From an uncultured Pelagibacteraceae bacterium (GTDB lineage Bacteria > Pseudomonadota > Alphaproteobacteria > Pelagibacterales > Pelagibacteraceae), in NCBI GenBank assembly GCA_902551755.1, contig CACDEB010000001.1, forward strand, positions 309,803-373,802: a stretch of DNA of 64,000 nucleotides, read 5' to 3'. Made by a program: the position numbers and the translations under genes. Positions 44,125 to 53,552 of the stretch are shown piece by piece. Position 1 is the stretch's first letter. Each line of letters opens with the position of its first letter. Below the pieces are notes generated by a model. It saw nothing but the letters and a program-made list of their open reading frames with translations, had not been told where the DNA came from and did no database searches.

Positions 44125-45042
44125 CTAGTTATTTGTTAAATTAACAAAAACATCCTCCAAATCTGGATCCTCAGATTTAATATCTTTAATCACTATTTCT
44201 TGATTTTCTAATAACTTGATTATTTTTTGTATGTTAAATTCTTGTTTATTATATTCTATCTTGAATTCTGAATCTGTATTGATTAAAATATTATAATCTT
44301 TATTATTCACATCTTCTAAAACTATTCTCTTATTAATTTCAAATTTAAGAGTTTTTGTTTGAATCTTATTTAACATATTTTCAGTTGTATCTAATGCTAT
44401 AAGATTGCCTTTATGAATTACACCGACCCTGTCGCACAATTCTTCAGCCTCTTGAAGATAGTGTGTAGTCAGAATAATTGTTACTCCCAGTTTTCTAAGC
44501 GATCTAATATTTTCCCACAAATTTTTTCTCAGATCGACATCAACACCTGCAGTTGGTTCATCTAATATAATTATAGGTGGTTTATGTACCAAAGCTTTTG
44601 CTATCAATAATCTTCTTTTCATACCACCTGATAAATTTCTTGTATAACTATTTGATTTATCTTTTAAAGCGACTAGTTCAAGCACGGTATCTGTTATCCT
44701 ATCTTTTTTTTTAACTCCAAATAAACCAGCTTGAAGATCCAATAGTTTTTTTGGAGTAAAGAAGGGGTCAACGTTTATTTCTTGAGGAACAATTCCTAGC
44801 GAAACTCTAACTTGGCGTGGATTTTTATCTAAATCAAATCCCCAGACGATTACTTCACCTGAGGTTTTATCTGTAACACCTGCAAGAATATTTATAAAAG
44901 TACTTTTTCCTGCTCCATTTGGACCAAGAAGTCCTAAAATTTCTCCTTCTTTCACCTCCAAGTTTAAATCTTTAAGTGCATGGATATTCTTTCGATAAAT
45001 TTTATTTAATTTTTTAACAGAAAGTACGTTTTTTTTACTCAT
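44125..45042 (-). CDS. ABC-2 type transporter ATP-binding protein, orphan
   Basis: 305-residue ATPase. Walker A is GLLGPNGAGKSTFINILAG near residues 34-52, the signature LSGGMKRRLLIAKAL, Walker B IILDEPTAGVDVDLR, and the H-loop LTTHYLQEAEELCDR. The class is that of CcmA/DrrA/YadG ATPases, usually paired with an ABC-2 permease for export. The last 80 residues are an A/T-driven extension that fits the C-terminal domain of that class. No permease is adjacent, and it is not of the ECF type expected for the neighbouring bioY. Cargo is unknown. Confidence 0.85.
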   Translation of the reverse strand: MSKKNVLSVKKLNKIYRKNIHALKDLNLEVKEGEILGLLGPNGAGKSTFINILAGVTDKTSGEVIVWGFDLDKNPRQVRVSLGIVPQEINVDPFFTPKKLLDLQAGLFGVKKKDRITDTVLELVALKDKSNSYTRNLSGGMKRRLLIAKALVHKPPIIILDEPTAGVDVDLRKNLWENIRSLRKLGVTIILTTHYLQEAEELCDRVGVIHKGNLIALDTTENMLNKIQTKTLKFEINKRIVLEDVNNKDYNILINTDSEFKIEYNKQEFNIQKIIKLLENQEIVIKDIKSEDPDLEDVFVNLTNN

Positions 45043-45092
45043 TTAGATTTATAGGCTTATAACATTAAGGTAAATTAACAATAATTAAATAA

Positions 45093-47864
45093 ATGGCTGA
45101 ATTAAATAAAAAAAAACATTTTTATCTTATTGATGGCTCTGGGTATATTTTTCGGGCATATTATGCTCTTCCTCCTCTATCCAGAAAATCAGACGGTTTA
45201 CCAACAGGTGCTGTTGCAGGATTTTGCAATATGCTTTTTAAGTTATTAGAGGATGCAAAATCAAAAGAAAATAAACAGAAACCAACTCACTTCGTGGTTA
45301 TTTTTGACTCTGCTAGAAAAAATTTCAGAAATGATATTTATGAGGACTATAAAGCTAATAGATCAGACGCACCCGATGATTTGATACCTCAGTTTGAATA
45401 TATTCGAAAATCTGTAGAGGCTTTTAATATTCCTGCTGTTGAAATGATTAATTATGAGGCCGACGATTTAATTGCAACTTATTCAAAACAAATTACTAAA
45501 CTTGGGTCTGATGTAACCATTGTTTCATCTGATAAAGATTTAATGCAGCTTCATGACAAAAAAGTAAGAATTTATGATCCTATGAAAAATAAATTTATCA
45601 AGAAAGAGGATGTAATTGCTAAATTTGGAGTTACTTCGGATAAGGTTATTGATGTTCAATCTTTAGCTGGCGATTCAAGTGATAACGTGCCAGGTGTTCC
45701 TGGTATTGGAGTAAAAACAGCAGCAGAACTAATAAATAAATTTGGAAGTTTAGAAGAACTTCTCAAAAATGTTGAAACAATAAAGCAAAATAAAAGACGA
45801 GAAACAATTATCGAAAATAAAGATAAAGCTTTAATAAGTAAGAAACTAGTAACCTTAAAAAATGATGTACCTGTCAAAAATAAATTAGATGATTTTTTAT
45901 TGAAGGAAATTGACAAAAAAAAACTCTTCAATTTTTTAAGAGATATGGAGTTTAATAGACTGCTAAGTTCAGCGATTTCAACATATGGAGAAATTGATTT
46001 TGAAAACGAAAATAAAGAACAAGCACAAAGGACAAAAGATAATCTCTCAAAATCAAACTATAATTTAATAAAGAGTGAGGAAGAATTAAAAAAATTAATA
46101 CACAAAATAGAGGAAGTCGGAGAACTTGCTATTGATACAGAAACAAACTCTCTTAACCCGCACCTTGCCAAATTAGTTGGTATATCTATATCTTTTAAAA
46201 TAGGTGAAGCTTATTATGTTCCTTTAAATCATTCTAATGGGAAAAATTTGGATGAAAAAAATATACTTAAAATTTTAAAGCCATTATTAGAAGATAAAAC
46301 CATTAAAAAAATCGGTCAAAATATAAAATTTGATTACATAATTTTTTATCATAGAGGCATAGAAATGAAATTTTTGGAAGACACAATGTTGATGTCTTAC
46401 GTTCTAGATGCTGGAAAAAACAAACATAACATGGATGAATTATCAAAAATACATTTAGATCATCAAACAATATCTTATAAAGACTTAGTAGGAACTGGAA
46501 AAAAACAAATAACCTTTGACGATGTAGATATTGATCAAGCAAAAGATTATGCAGCAGAAGACGCTGATGTTACTTATAGGTTATACAAAAAATTTTTGAA
46601 AGATATCAAAGAAGAGAAATTAGTAAATATTTACGAGTCTTTTGAAAAACCAATGATTGAAATTTTGGCTAAAATGGAAATCAGTGGAATAAAATTGGAT
46701 AAAGATTTCTTAATAAAGCTTTCAAAAAAATTTGAAAAAAAAATAGCTGAATTAGAAAAAGACATTTTCAAAATTTCTAAAAAGAAATTTAAAATTGGTT
46801 CAACAAAACAACTTGGTGAAATAATGTACAATGATTTAAAAATTTCAGCATTAAAAAAAACAAAAAAAGGAAGCTTTGCCACGGGTGCCAGTGTTTTGGA
46901 AGATCTGGCATTTAAAGGACATGAATTACCCAAGTTAGTATTAGAATGGAGGCAAATTTCAAAGCTTCAAAATACATATTCAGACTCACTTCCAGAATTT
47001 ATCAATCCTGCTTCAAAAAGAGTTCATACATCTTTTTTATTGGCAGCTACCACAACTGGAAGGTTAGCATCAAGTGATCCAAATTTACAAAATATTCCAA
47101 TTAAGTCTGAAGATGGAAAAGAAATAAGAAAAGCCTTTATTTCAGAAAAAGGAAATTCACTTTTATCTGCTGATTATAATCAAATTGAAATGAGAATACT
47201 TTCTGATTTAGCAGATGTGAAAGAATTAAAAAAAGCGTTTAATAATAATGAAGATATTCATTCATTAACAGCCAGCCAAATTTTTAACGTAGAAATTAAT
47301 AAAGTCACTAAAGAGATGAGGAGAAAAGCAAAGGCAATTAATTTTGGAATTATCTATGGTATTTCACAGTATGGACTAGCTAAACAAATTTCTGTTTCAA
47401 AAGCTGATGCTGAAATTTTTCTAAAGGCGTATTTTAAAAAATTCCCTGAGATAAAAGACTACATGTCGTCCACAATAAAACATTGTAGAAGGACTGGATT
47501 TGTTAACAATATTTTTGGGAGAAAAACACACATTATAGGTATAAATGATAAGAATTTTAACATTAGAAATTTTCAAGAAAGGGCAGCGATTAATGCACCA
47601 ATACAAGGGTCAGCATCGGAATTAATGCGAATAGCGATGATAAGAATTTTTAATAAACTTAATAATGATACAAAATTTAAAACAAAATTATTACTGCAAA
47701 TTCACGATGAACTAATATTTGAAATACCTAATAACGAGCTAGATAGAATCAAAAAACTGATTAAAACAGAAATGACCAGTGTCAAATCAAGTGAGCATCA
47801 CACTTTCTCTATACCTATTCTAGTAGATGTAAATATTGGGGATAATTGGGGTATGTTGCATTAA
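45093..47864 (+). CDS. polA: DNA polymerase I
   Basis: Three-domain family A polymerase of 923 residues for gap filling and RNA-primer removal. The 5' nuclease (1 to about 300) has LIDGSGYIFRAYYALPPL and IVSSDKDLMQL; the 3'-5' proofreading domain (about 315-510) keeps its acidic residues (AIDTETNSL, GQNIKFDYIIF, YAAEDADVTY), so proofreading should be active; the polymerase domain has motif A SADYNQIEMRILS, motif B RRKAKAINFGIIYGIS and motif C LLQIHDELIFEI. Divergent from the ABC ATPase over 50 bp. Confidence 0.97.
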   Translation: MAELNKKKHFYLIDGSGYIFRAYYALPPLSRKSDGLPTGAVAGFCNMLFKLLEDAKSKENKQKPTHFVVIFDSARKNFRNDIYEDYKANRSDAPDDLIPQFEYIRKSVEAFNIPAVEMINYEADDLIATYSKQITKLGSDVTIVSSDKDLMQLHDKKVRIYDPMKNKFIKKEDVIAKFGVTSDKVIDVQSLAGDSSDNVPGVPGIGVKTAAELINKFGSLEELLKNVETIKQNKRRETIIENKDKALISKKLVTLKNDVPVKNKLDDFLLKEIDKKKLFNFLRDMEFNRLLSSAISTYGEIDFENENKEQAQRTKDNLSKSNYNLIKSEEELKKLIHKIEEVGELAIDTETNSLNPHLAKLVGISISFKIGEAYYVPLNHSNGKNLDEKNILKILKPLLEDKTIKKIGQNIKFDYIIFYHRGIEMKFLEDTMLMSYVLDAGKNKHNMDELSKIHLDHQTISYKDLVGTGKKQITFDDVDIDQAKDYAAEDADVTYRLYKKFLKDIKEEKLVNIYESFEKPMIEILAKMEISGIKLDKDFLIKLSKKFEKKIAELEKDIFKISKKKFKIGSTKQLGEIMYNDLKISALKKTKKGSFATGASVLEDLAFKGHELPKLVLEWRQISKLQNTYSDSLPEFINPASKRVHTSFLLAATTTGRLASSDPNLQNIPIKSEDGKEIRKAFISEKGNSLLSADYNQIEMRILSDLADVKELKKAFNNNEDIHSLTASQIFNVEINKVTKEMRRKAKAINFGIIYGISQYGLAKQISVSKADAEIFLKAYFKKFPEIKDYMSSTIKHCRRTGFVNNIFGRKTHIIGINDKNFNIRNFQERAAINAPIQGSASELMRIAMIRIFNKLNNDTKFKTKLLLQIHDELIFEIPNNELDRIKKLIKTEMTSVKSSEHHTFSIPILVDVNIGDNWGMLH

Positions 47865-47879
47865 ATATTAGTGTATTGT

Positions 47880-47898
47880 CTAAATTGGGACAATTTAG
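47880..47898. terminator. Dyad between polA and chvI: terminator or operator
   Basis: CTAAATTG-GGA-CAATTTAG is a perfect 8-bp inverted repeat with a 3-base centre, 15 bp after the polA stop, followed by TATTTTTATAT. As RNA it gives an 8-bp hairpin and a short U-run, a plausible polA terminator. Because it lies only 17 bp upstream of the chvI ATG it could equally be an operator for chvI autoregulation. The symmetry is seen; the function is inference. Confidence 0.5.
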
Positions 47899-47915
47899 TA
47901 TTTTTATATCAGGCT

Positions 47916-48614
47916 ATGACACAAACAATTGCACTAATAGATGATGACAGAAATATTCTTACCAGCTTAAGTATTGCCCTAGAAAAAGAAGGTTTTAAAG
48001 TCCAAACTTATTTAGATGGAGAGAGTGCGCTTATAGGATTGACAAGAACACCTCCAGATTTAGCAATCATTGATATTAAAATGCCTAAAATGGATGGTGA
48101 GGAGTTACTTAAAAAATTAAGAAAAAAAAGTTCATTACCAGTAATTTTTTTAACTTCAAAAGATGAGGAAGTAGATGAACTTTTAGGTTTAAAGTTAGGA
48201 GCAGATGACTTTGTAAAAAAATCTGGTGGTTTTTCAATAAAAGTATTAGTTGAGAGAATTAGGGTTCAACTAAGAAAGAAAAATATTAGTGTAGATGATA
48301 GTAAAAACATTATTACTCATGGCAAACTCAAATTAGATCCCTCACAACTTGAGTGTGAATGGGACGGAAAACAGTTGCCAGATAAATTGACAACAACAGA
48401 ATTTTTAATCGTTCAAGAACTTGCTAAAAGACCGGGGATAATTAAAGAAAGAGCACAATTGATGGATATTGCGTATAGAGAAGATACTGATATCGAAGAT
48501 AGGACTATTGATAGTCACGTTAAAAGAATTAGAAAAAAATTTAAAAAAATTGACTCGAGTTTTTCCGCAATAGAAACAAGGTATGGAAGTGGCTATAGGT
48601 GGAATGTTAATTAA
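47916..48614 (+). CDS. chvI: ChvI-type OmpR-family response regulator
   Basis: DNA-binding response regulator of the ChvG/ChvI envelope and acid-stress system of alphaproteobacteria. From ATG 47916 it has 232 residues: receiver domain with D9-D11 and phospho-acceptor D53 ([12 protein letters not shown]), ADDFVKKS with the conserved lysine, and an OmpR winged helix containing [14 protein letters not shown] and [15 protein letters not shown], ending YGSGYRW. A longer reading from 47871 would run through the dyad and adds residues not seen in the family. One-base overlap with chvG. Confidence 0.92.
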   Translation: MTQTIALIDDDRNILTSLSIALEKEGFKVQTYLDGESALIGLTRTPPDLAIIDIKMPKMDGEELLKKLRKKSSLPVIFLTSKDEEVDELLGLKLGADDFVKKSGGFSIKVLVERIRVQLRKKNISVDDSKNIITHGKLKLDPSQLECEWDGKQLPDKLTTTEFLIVQELAKRPGIIKERAQLMDIAYREDTDIEDRTIDSHVKRIRKKFKKIDSSFSAIETRYGSGYRWNVN

Positions 48615-50152
48615 TGTTTTCTTCACTCATTAAAAACCTCTCTATTCTTAAAAAATTTTTGTTCATCAATCTTTTAATCTTTATATTTATTGGTACATTA
48701 ACAATAATCTATCTTAATTACGTTCAACCAAACTTAATTAAAAAAAAAACATCTCTCCAAATTGAAGTTATAAATAATACAATTAATAATCTTAATAGAC
48801 TAAATATTGAATTTGAAAAAAATGAGGTAAAAAAATTTTTATTGTCGACAAGATTTTTATTTCAAAATCTTGATAGGGTTATTTTTTTTGATAAATCATT
48901 CGAGATTTTAGCAGATACAGATACACTAGATCTTGACCCAAGATCCTTTTCATCAAGAATTGAAATAGTTGAATTTGATTTACAAAATAACCAAGATAAA
49001 GAAAAATCTACAGATGAATTAATTAATTCAGAAAAAAGGAGTGAATTTAAAGAAACACTTCAAGAATATTCAATATCTGATGATTATGGTAAGCCTATTA
49101 CTTTTACAAATGAAACTTATAATAAATTTAAATTATCAACGATAAAGAATGTTTTAATTGATGATGAAAATGTTGGATATATCCTGATATCTCAAAACGC
49201 CAATGATGTTAAAACAGCAATCAATGAAAGAAAAACTTTTGTAATTCGTACGGCAATATTAATCGCAGTTGTAATCTTTATTTTTTCATTAGTGTTAAAT
49301 AAATATTTTTTAAAACCAATTAAAAATCTTGTTAATTACACTGAAAATATAAAAGAAAAGAGTAAAAAGAAAATAGATATTAAAAGTTTAATAAAACGAA
49401 ATGATGAACTGGGAACTTTGTCGTTATCTCTAGATGAAATGACAAATGAATTACAAAAACGAGTAAATACAGCTGAAAACTTCTCCACAGATTTAGTTCA
49501 TGAAATTAGAAATCCTTTAGCTTCGCTTAAAAGTGCATCTGAATTATTAGAAGTTACTAACAGCAACCCTGAAAAGGAAAAATTAACAAAAATTTTGACC
49601 CACGATGTAGAGAGAATTGAAAGATTAATAACTGATTATTCCCAGATGCTTAAAGATGAAGTCGCGATCACAAGGGAAAGTATGAAAATTTTAGACTTAA
49701 AAAAAATTGCTGACTCAGTTGTTGATGACTTTAACGCCATATATAATACAAAACGGGGTATTAATATAGATTTACAGTTTAAAAATTCTGGTGAAAAATT
49801 TAATATTAAAGGTATTGAAAATAGAATTGAACAAGTCTTAGCAAACCTTCTTGAAAATTCCATTTCATTTAGTAAAGATAATCAGAATATTGTAGTCAAA
49901 CTCTCACAGAAAAAAGATGGAAAAATTTCTCTCAGTGTAATTGATGAAGGAATTGGGTTTAAAGAAAAAAACACGGAAAAGATTTTTAAAAGATTTTATA
50001 GCAACAGACCAGATAAATTTGGTGAACACTCTGGATTAGGATTGAATATTGTTAAAAATCTGGTCGATCTTCATGGAGGTCAAGTAATCGCATCTAATAA
50101 TATTAATAAAAAGGGAGCAAAAGTAGAAATTATTTTTCCAAAATTAAATTGA
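48614..50152 (+). CDS. chvG: ChvG-type sensor histidine kinase
   Basis: Membrane sensor kinase partner of ChvI. It has 512 residues: N-terminal membrane helix about 15-37, a periplasmic sensor of about 170 residues, second membrane helix about 212-233, a HAMP linker, the dimerisation domain with phospho-acceptor H296 (TDLVHEIRNPLASL), and the ATPase domain with N box NLLENSISFSKD, G1 VIDEGIGF and G2 HSGLGLNIVKNLV. The sensor domain sequence is typical of ChvG only in layout. In rhizobia, hprK and PTS genes follow; here ahcY follows directly after 42 bp. Confidence 0.92.
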   Translation: MFSSLIKNLSILKKFLFINLLIFIFIGTLTIIYLNYVQPNLIKKKTSLQIEVINNTINNLNRLNIEFEKNEVKKFLLSTRFLFQNLDRVIFFDKSFEILADTDTLDLDPRSFSSRIEIVEFDLQNNQDKEKSTDELINSEKRSEFKETLQEYSISDDYGKPITFTNETYNKFKLSTIKNVLIDDENVGYILISQNANDVKTAINERKTFVIRTAILIAVVIFIFSLVLNKYFLKPIKNLVNYTENIKEKSKKKIDIKSLIKRNDELGTLSLSLDEMTNELQKRVNTAENFSTDLVHEIRNPLASLKSASELLEVTNSNPEKEKLTKILTHDVERIERLITDYSQMLKDEVAITRESMKILDLKKIADSVVDDFNAIYNTKRGINIDLQFKNSGEKFNIKGIENRIEQVLANLLENSISFSKDNQNIVVKLSQKKDGKISLSVIDEGIGFKEKNTEKIFKRFYSNRPDKFGEHSGLGLNIVKNLVDLHGGQVIASNNINKKGAKVEIIFPKLN

Positions 50153-50194
50153 TATGTTGAATAAATTATCCTTTAATGTAAAAGATTTGCAATA

Positions 50195-51481
50195 ATGAGT
50201 GATTATAAAGTAAAAGATATCAAGCTAGCTGAGTTCGGTAGAAAAGAAATTTCTCTTGCCGAGACTGAAATGCCTGGACTTATGGCATTAAGAAAAGAAT
50301 ACAAAGGAAAGTTTCCTTTAAAAGGAGCTAGAATTTTAGGTTGTCTGCACATGACAATTCAAACCGCTGTACTTATTGAGACATTGGTAGCCCTTGGTGC
50401 GGAGTGTAGATGGTCATCATGCAATATTTTTTCAACACAAGATCATGCTGCTGCAGCGATAGCAAAAGCTGGAATACCTGTGTTTGCTTGGAAAGGTGAA
50501 ACCGAGGAAGAGTATTGGTGGTGTGTAAAGCAAACAATCGAAGGTAAAAAAGATTGGAAGCCAAACATGATTTTAGATGATGGTGGTGACTTAACAGCTC
50601 TAATGCATAAAGATTATAAACATTTAATGAAAGATATTAAAGGTCTGTCAGAAGAGACAACGACAGGTGTTTTAGCATTAAAAAAGATGGAGAGCGAAGG
50701 GACATTATTAGTGCCGGCAATAAACGTTAATGACTCAGTGACAAAATCAAAATTTGATAATTTATATGGGTGTAGAGAAAGTTTAGTCGACGGAATTAAA
50801 AGAGCTACAGATGTAATGATGTCAGGTAAAGTGGCAATTGTTGCAGGATTTGGTGACGTAGGCAAAGGCAGTGCAGCATCATTGAGGCAATCTGGAGCAA
50901 GAGTTATGATTACTGAAACTGATCCAATATGTGCCTTGCAGGCAGCGATGGAAGGTTATGAAGTAGTCTTAATGGATGAAATGATTAAAGAGGCTGACAT
51001 AGTGGTAACCGCGACTGGCAACAAAGATATTATAACAGCAGATCATATGAGAGATATGAAGGATAGAGCGATACTATGTAATATTGGACACTTTGATAAT
51101 GAAATCCAAGTTGAGGCATTAAAAAATTATAAGTGGGATGAAATTAAACCCCAAGTGCACGAAATAGAATTACCAAGCAAAAAAAGAATTATTCTTTTAG
51201 CTGAAGGTAGACTTGTTAATCTTGGATGTGCAACAGGGCACCCAAGTTTTGTAATGAGCGCATCTTTTACAAATCAAGTCACTGCTCAAATAGAACTTTG
51301 GAATAATTCTTCTAAATATGAAAAAAAGGTTTATGTTTTACCAAAACATCTTGATGAAAAAGTAGCTATGTTACACTTAGAGAAAGTGGGTGCAAAATTA
51401 ACAAAACTATCAAAAGAACAAGCTGATTATATTAGCGTAAAACAAGAAGGGCCATATAAGCCAGATGCTTACCGCTACTAA
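50195..51481 (+). CDS. ahcY: Adenosylhomocysteinase
   Basis: NAD-containing S-adenosylhomocysteine hydrolase that removes the product of SAM-dependent methylation and returns homocysteine. It has 428 residues, the shorter form without the insertion of about 40 residues seen in many bacterial and plant enzymes. Key strings: [30 protein letters not shown], the NAD motif [18 protein letters not shown], and C-terminal [14 protein letters not shown] and KPDAYRY. No riboswitch is visible in the 42-bp leader. Works together with metX and methyltransferases elsewhere in the window. Confidence 0.96.
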   Translation: MSDYKVKDIKLAEFGRKEISLAETEMPGLMALRKEYKGKFPLKGARILGCLHMTIQTAVLIETLVALGAECRWSSCNIFSTQDHAAAAIAKAGIPVFAWKGETEEEYWWCVKQTIEGKKDWKPNMILDDGGDLTALMHKDYKHLMKDIKGLSEETTTGVLALKKMESEGTLLVPAINVNDSVTKSKFDNLYGCRESLVDGIKRATDVMMSGKVAIVAGFGDVGKGSAASLRQSGARVMITETDPICALQAAMEGYEVVLMDEMIKEADIVVTATGNKDIITADHMRDMKDRAILCNIGHFDNEIQVEALKNYKWDEIKPQVHEIELPSKKRIILLAEGRLVNLGCATGHPSFVMSASFTNQVTAQIELWNNSSKYEKKVYVLPKHLDEKVAMLHLEKVGAKLTKLSKEQADYISVKQEGPYKPDAYRY

Positions 51482-51929
51482 TCGTAGCAATATAAAAATT
51501 TCAAAAGAAATTGAGTTAAAAAGATTTTCTGAGAAAACTTCTAGATTTGTAAAAAAATTTAATACAATTTTTTTATATGGTGAACTTGGAGTTGGGAAAA
51601 CTACATTTGCTAAATATTTGATCAATAACCTGCAAAAAAAGGAAAAAACCAAGATTTCAGAAATACCAAGCCCAACATTCAATTTAGTTTACGAGTACAA
51701 AATTAAAAAATTTAGAATTCAGCATTTTGATTTGTATAGGTTAAAAAAAAAAAAAGAATGTCTAAATATTGGTCTTTTTGAAGATGATAATGTGATTTCA
51801 ATAATTGAATGGCCAGAAAAAGTACATTTTAAACCCAAAAAAAGGATAGAAATTTATTTTAAGTATTTTGATAACTATAATTCAAGATTATTAAAAATTA
51901 AATTTTTTGGAAAAAATGAGGTTAAATAA
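51465..51929 (+). CDS. tsaE: tRNA threonylcarbamoyladenosine ATPase TsaE
   Basis: ATPase of the TsaBDE complex that places the t6A modification on tRNAs reading ANN codons. It has 154 residues. Walker A is [14 protein letters not shown] near residues 39-52; [11 protein letters not shown] and [12 protein letters not shown], then IIEWPEKV, are the family blocks. It overlaps the end of ahcY by 17 bases. Its place after ahcY and before amgK-murU follows the alphaproteobacterial pattern. Confidence 0.92.
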   Translation: MLTATNRSNIKISKEIELKRFSEKTSRFVKKFNTIFLYGELGVGKTTFAKYLINNLQKKEKTKISEIPSPTFNLVYEYKIKKFRIQHFDLYRLKKKKECLNIGLFEDDNVISIIEWPEKVHFKPKKRIEIYFKYFDNYNSRLLKIKFFGKNEVK

Positions 51930-52845
51930 CAAAAAAGTAATAAAATTAGAAGGGGATGCTTCAGAAAGAAAATTCTTCAGATCAAAAGATTCTATAATAA
52001 TTTTTTCAAAAAAAAATAAAAAAAAAGATTTATTAATCTATGATGCAATAAATAGAATACTAAATTCAGGGGGTATTTGTGCTCCTAGATTATTAAAAAA
52101 TAATTACAAAAAAAATCTAATAGAGGTAAATGATTTGGGAGATGTTACATTGCTCAAATTTCTTAAAAATAGAAAAAATAAAAAAAAAATTTTTATAAAA
52201 GTATTAGATTTATTATTTAAAGTTCAAAAAATAAAAAAATTCTATAATAAAGATTTTACAGGTAGAAAATATAAAATGGTAAGATATTCAAAAGATAAAC
52301 TTTTAAAAGAGGCTTATTTGTTTAACGAATGGTATCTTCCTAGAAAACTTAGTAAGAAAAAATTAAGTCAATTTAAAAAAAAATTTAAGAACATTTTTTT
52401 AAGATTATCAAAGGCAATTAAATTACCTGATAATGTTTTTGTGCATCGAGACTTCCACGTTTCAAATATAATGCTTAAACAAAAAAAATTTCATTTAATA
52501 GATAGTCAAGATGCAGTTATTGGAAATCCAGCTTATGATCTTGCTTCATTAATTGATGACGTCAGACTTAAAACATCAAATAGTTTAAAAGAAGAAATGT
52601 TTAATCATTTTACAAAAAAATACTCAAATAGAGATCTTAAAAAATTTGAAAATGACTTCTTAATTTTATCAGTATTAAGAAATTTTAAGATTCTTGGAAT
52701 TTTTTCAAGACTTGCAAAAAGAGATAATAAAAACAAATATCTTAAATACATTCCTTATACATGGAGTCTTATTAAATTAAGAACTAAAAATGGAAAAGTA
52801 TTTGATGAGTTAAGGTTTATTTTAAATAATAATAAATTTATATAA
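51916..52845 (+). CDS. amgK: AmgK-like anomeric sugar kinase
   Basis: 309-residue kinase of the aminoglycoside phosphotransferase fold. In Pseudomonas and Caulobacter the ortholog AmgK phosphorylates MurNAc or GlcNAc at the anomeric carbon during peptidoglycan recycling. The catalytic loop is VHRDFHVSNIML (H177-R-D179), the metal site LIDSQDAVIGNPAYDLASL, and the start has EGDASERKFFR. The ATG at 51916 is chosen; a TTG three codons earlier is possible. It overlaps tsaE by 14 bp and stands 11 bp before murU. Confidence 0.88.
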   Translation: MRLNNKKVIKLEGDASERKFFRSKDSIIIFSKKNKKKDLLIYDAINRILNSGGICAPRLLKNNYKKNLIEVNDLGDVTLLKFLKNRKNKKKIFIKVLDLLFKVQKIKKFYNKDFTGRKYKMVRYSKDKLLKEAYLFNEWYLPRKLSKKKLSQFKKKFKNIFLRLSKAIKLPDNVFVHRDFHVSNIMLKQKKFHLIDSQDAVIGNPAYDLASLIDDVRLKTSNSLKEEMFNHFTKKYSNRDLKKFENDFLILSVLRNFKILGIFSRLAKRDNKNKYLKYIPYTWSLIKLRTKNGKVFDELRFILNNNKFI

Positions 52846-52856
52846 AATTTAATTGT

Positions 52857-53552
52857 ATGAAAAAAATTGAGGTTGCGGTGATATTAGGTGCTGGCTTTGG
52901 AAAAAGATTAACTCCCATTACAAACGAAATTCCAAAACCTCTTGTCGAAATCGGAAATGAAACTATACTAGAAAAGACTATTAAACTTGTAAAAAAATTA
53001 AATCTCAAAAAAATTCTGATAAACACCCATTACAAACGAGACCAGCTTAAAAATTTTATTGAAAAAAAAAATTTTGATATTGATATAGAATTATTCGAGG
53101 AAGTCCCTGAAATTCTCAATACTGGTGGAGGCATTTTAAATATGATCAAGGAAAACAAAAATGAATATTTTTTAACTTTAAATCCAGATACTTTATGGAA
53201 CGAAAATTATATTGATGAAATCTTAGAAATGGAGAATCATTTTTTTAACTCAAATTCAAAAAATATTTTATTAGTGGTAAATAAGGATAAAAGCTTCGAT
53301 CAAAATTTGATAGGAGACTTTAATCTTGAAGCGGACAAGCTTAACAAAACTAAGCCCTTAAATTTTATTTACACAGGATGTCAGATACTAGAAAAGAAAA
53401 TATTTAAAAAATTTCATAATAAATCTTTCCCAATGTCGAAGGTGTGGAATGATTTATTATCAAGAAATGAATTGATAGGTTTTGAAAGTAAAGTGAACTT
53501 TAAACATGTCACTAATTATGATATTTATAATAAACTTCTAAAAAGCAACTAA
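52857..53552 (+). CDS. murU: MurU-like nucleotidyltransferase
   Basis: 231-residue sugar-1-phosphate nucleotidyltransferase; MurU makes UDP-MurNAc from MurNAc-1-phosphate, bypassing MurA and so the fosfomycin-sensitive step. N-terminal nucleotide motif ILGAGFGKRLTPITNEIPKP at about 9-28 with the usual G-x-G-x-R replaced by GAGFGKR; NTGGGILNMI and LTLNPDTLW (metal-binding aspartate) mid-protein. Next to amgK, which would make its substrate. It converges with gpmA, overlapping by 15 bp. Confidence 0.87.
   Translation: MKKIEVAVILGAGFGKRLTPITNEIPKPLVEIGNETILEKTIKLVKKLNLKKILINTHYKRDQLKNFIEKKNFDIDIELFEEVPEILNTGGGILNMIKENKNEYFLTLNPDTLWNENYIDEILEMENHFFNSNSKNILLVVNKDKSFDQNLIGDFNLEADKLNKTKPLNFIYTGCQILEKKIFKKFHNKSFPMSKVWNDLLSRNELIGFESKVNFKHVTNYDIYNKLLKSN

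Noticed and set aside
47871-47915. Upstream start for chvI
   Set aside because: It would translate through the polA-chvI dyad and adds 15 residues before the conserved receiver start.
51916-52845. Aminoglycoside resistance gene
   Set aside because: The fold is that of aminoglycoside phosphotransferases, but position between tsaE and murU marks it as the wall-recycling kinase AmgK.
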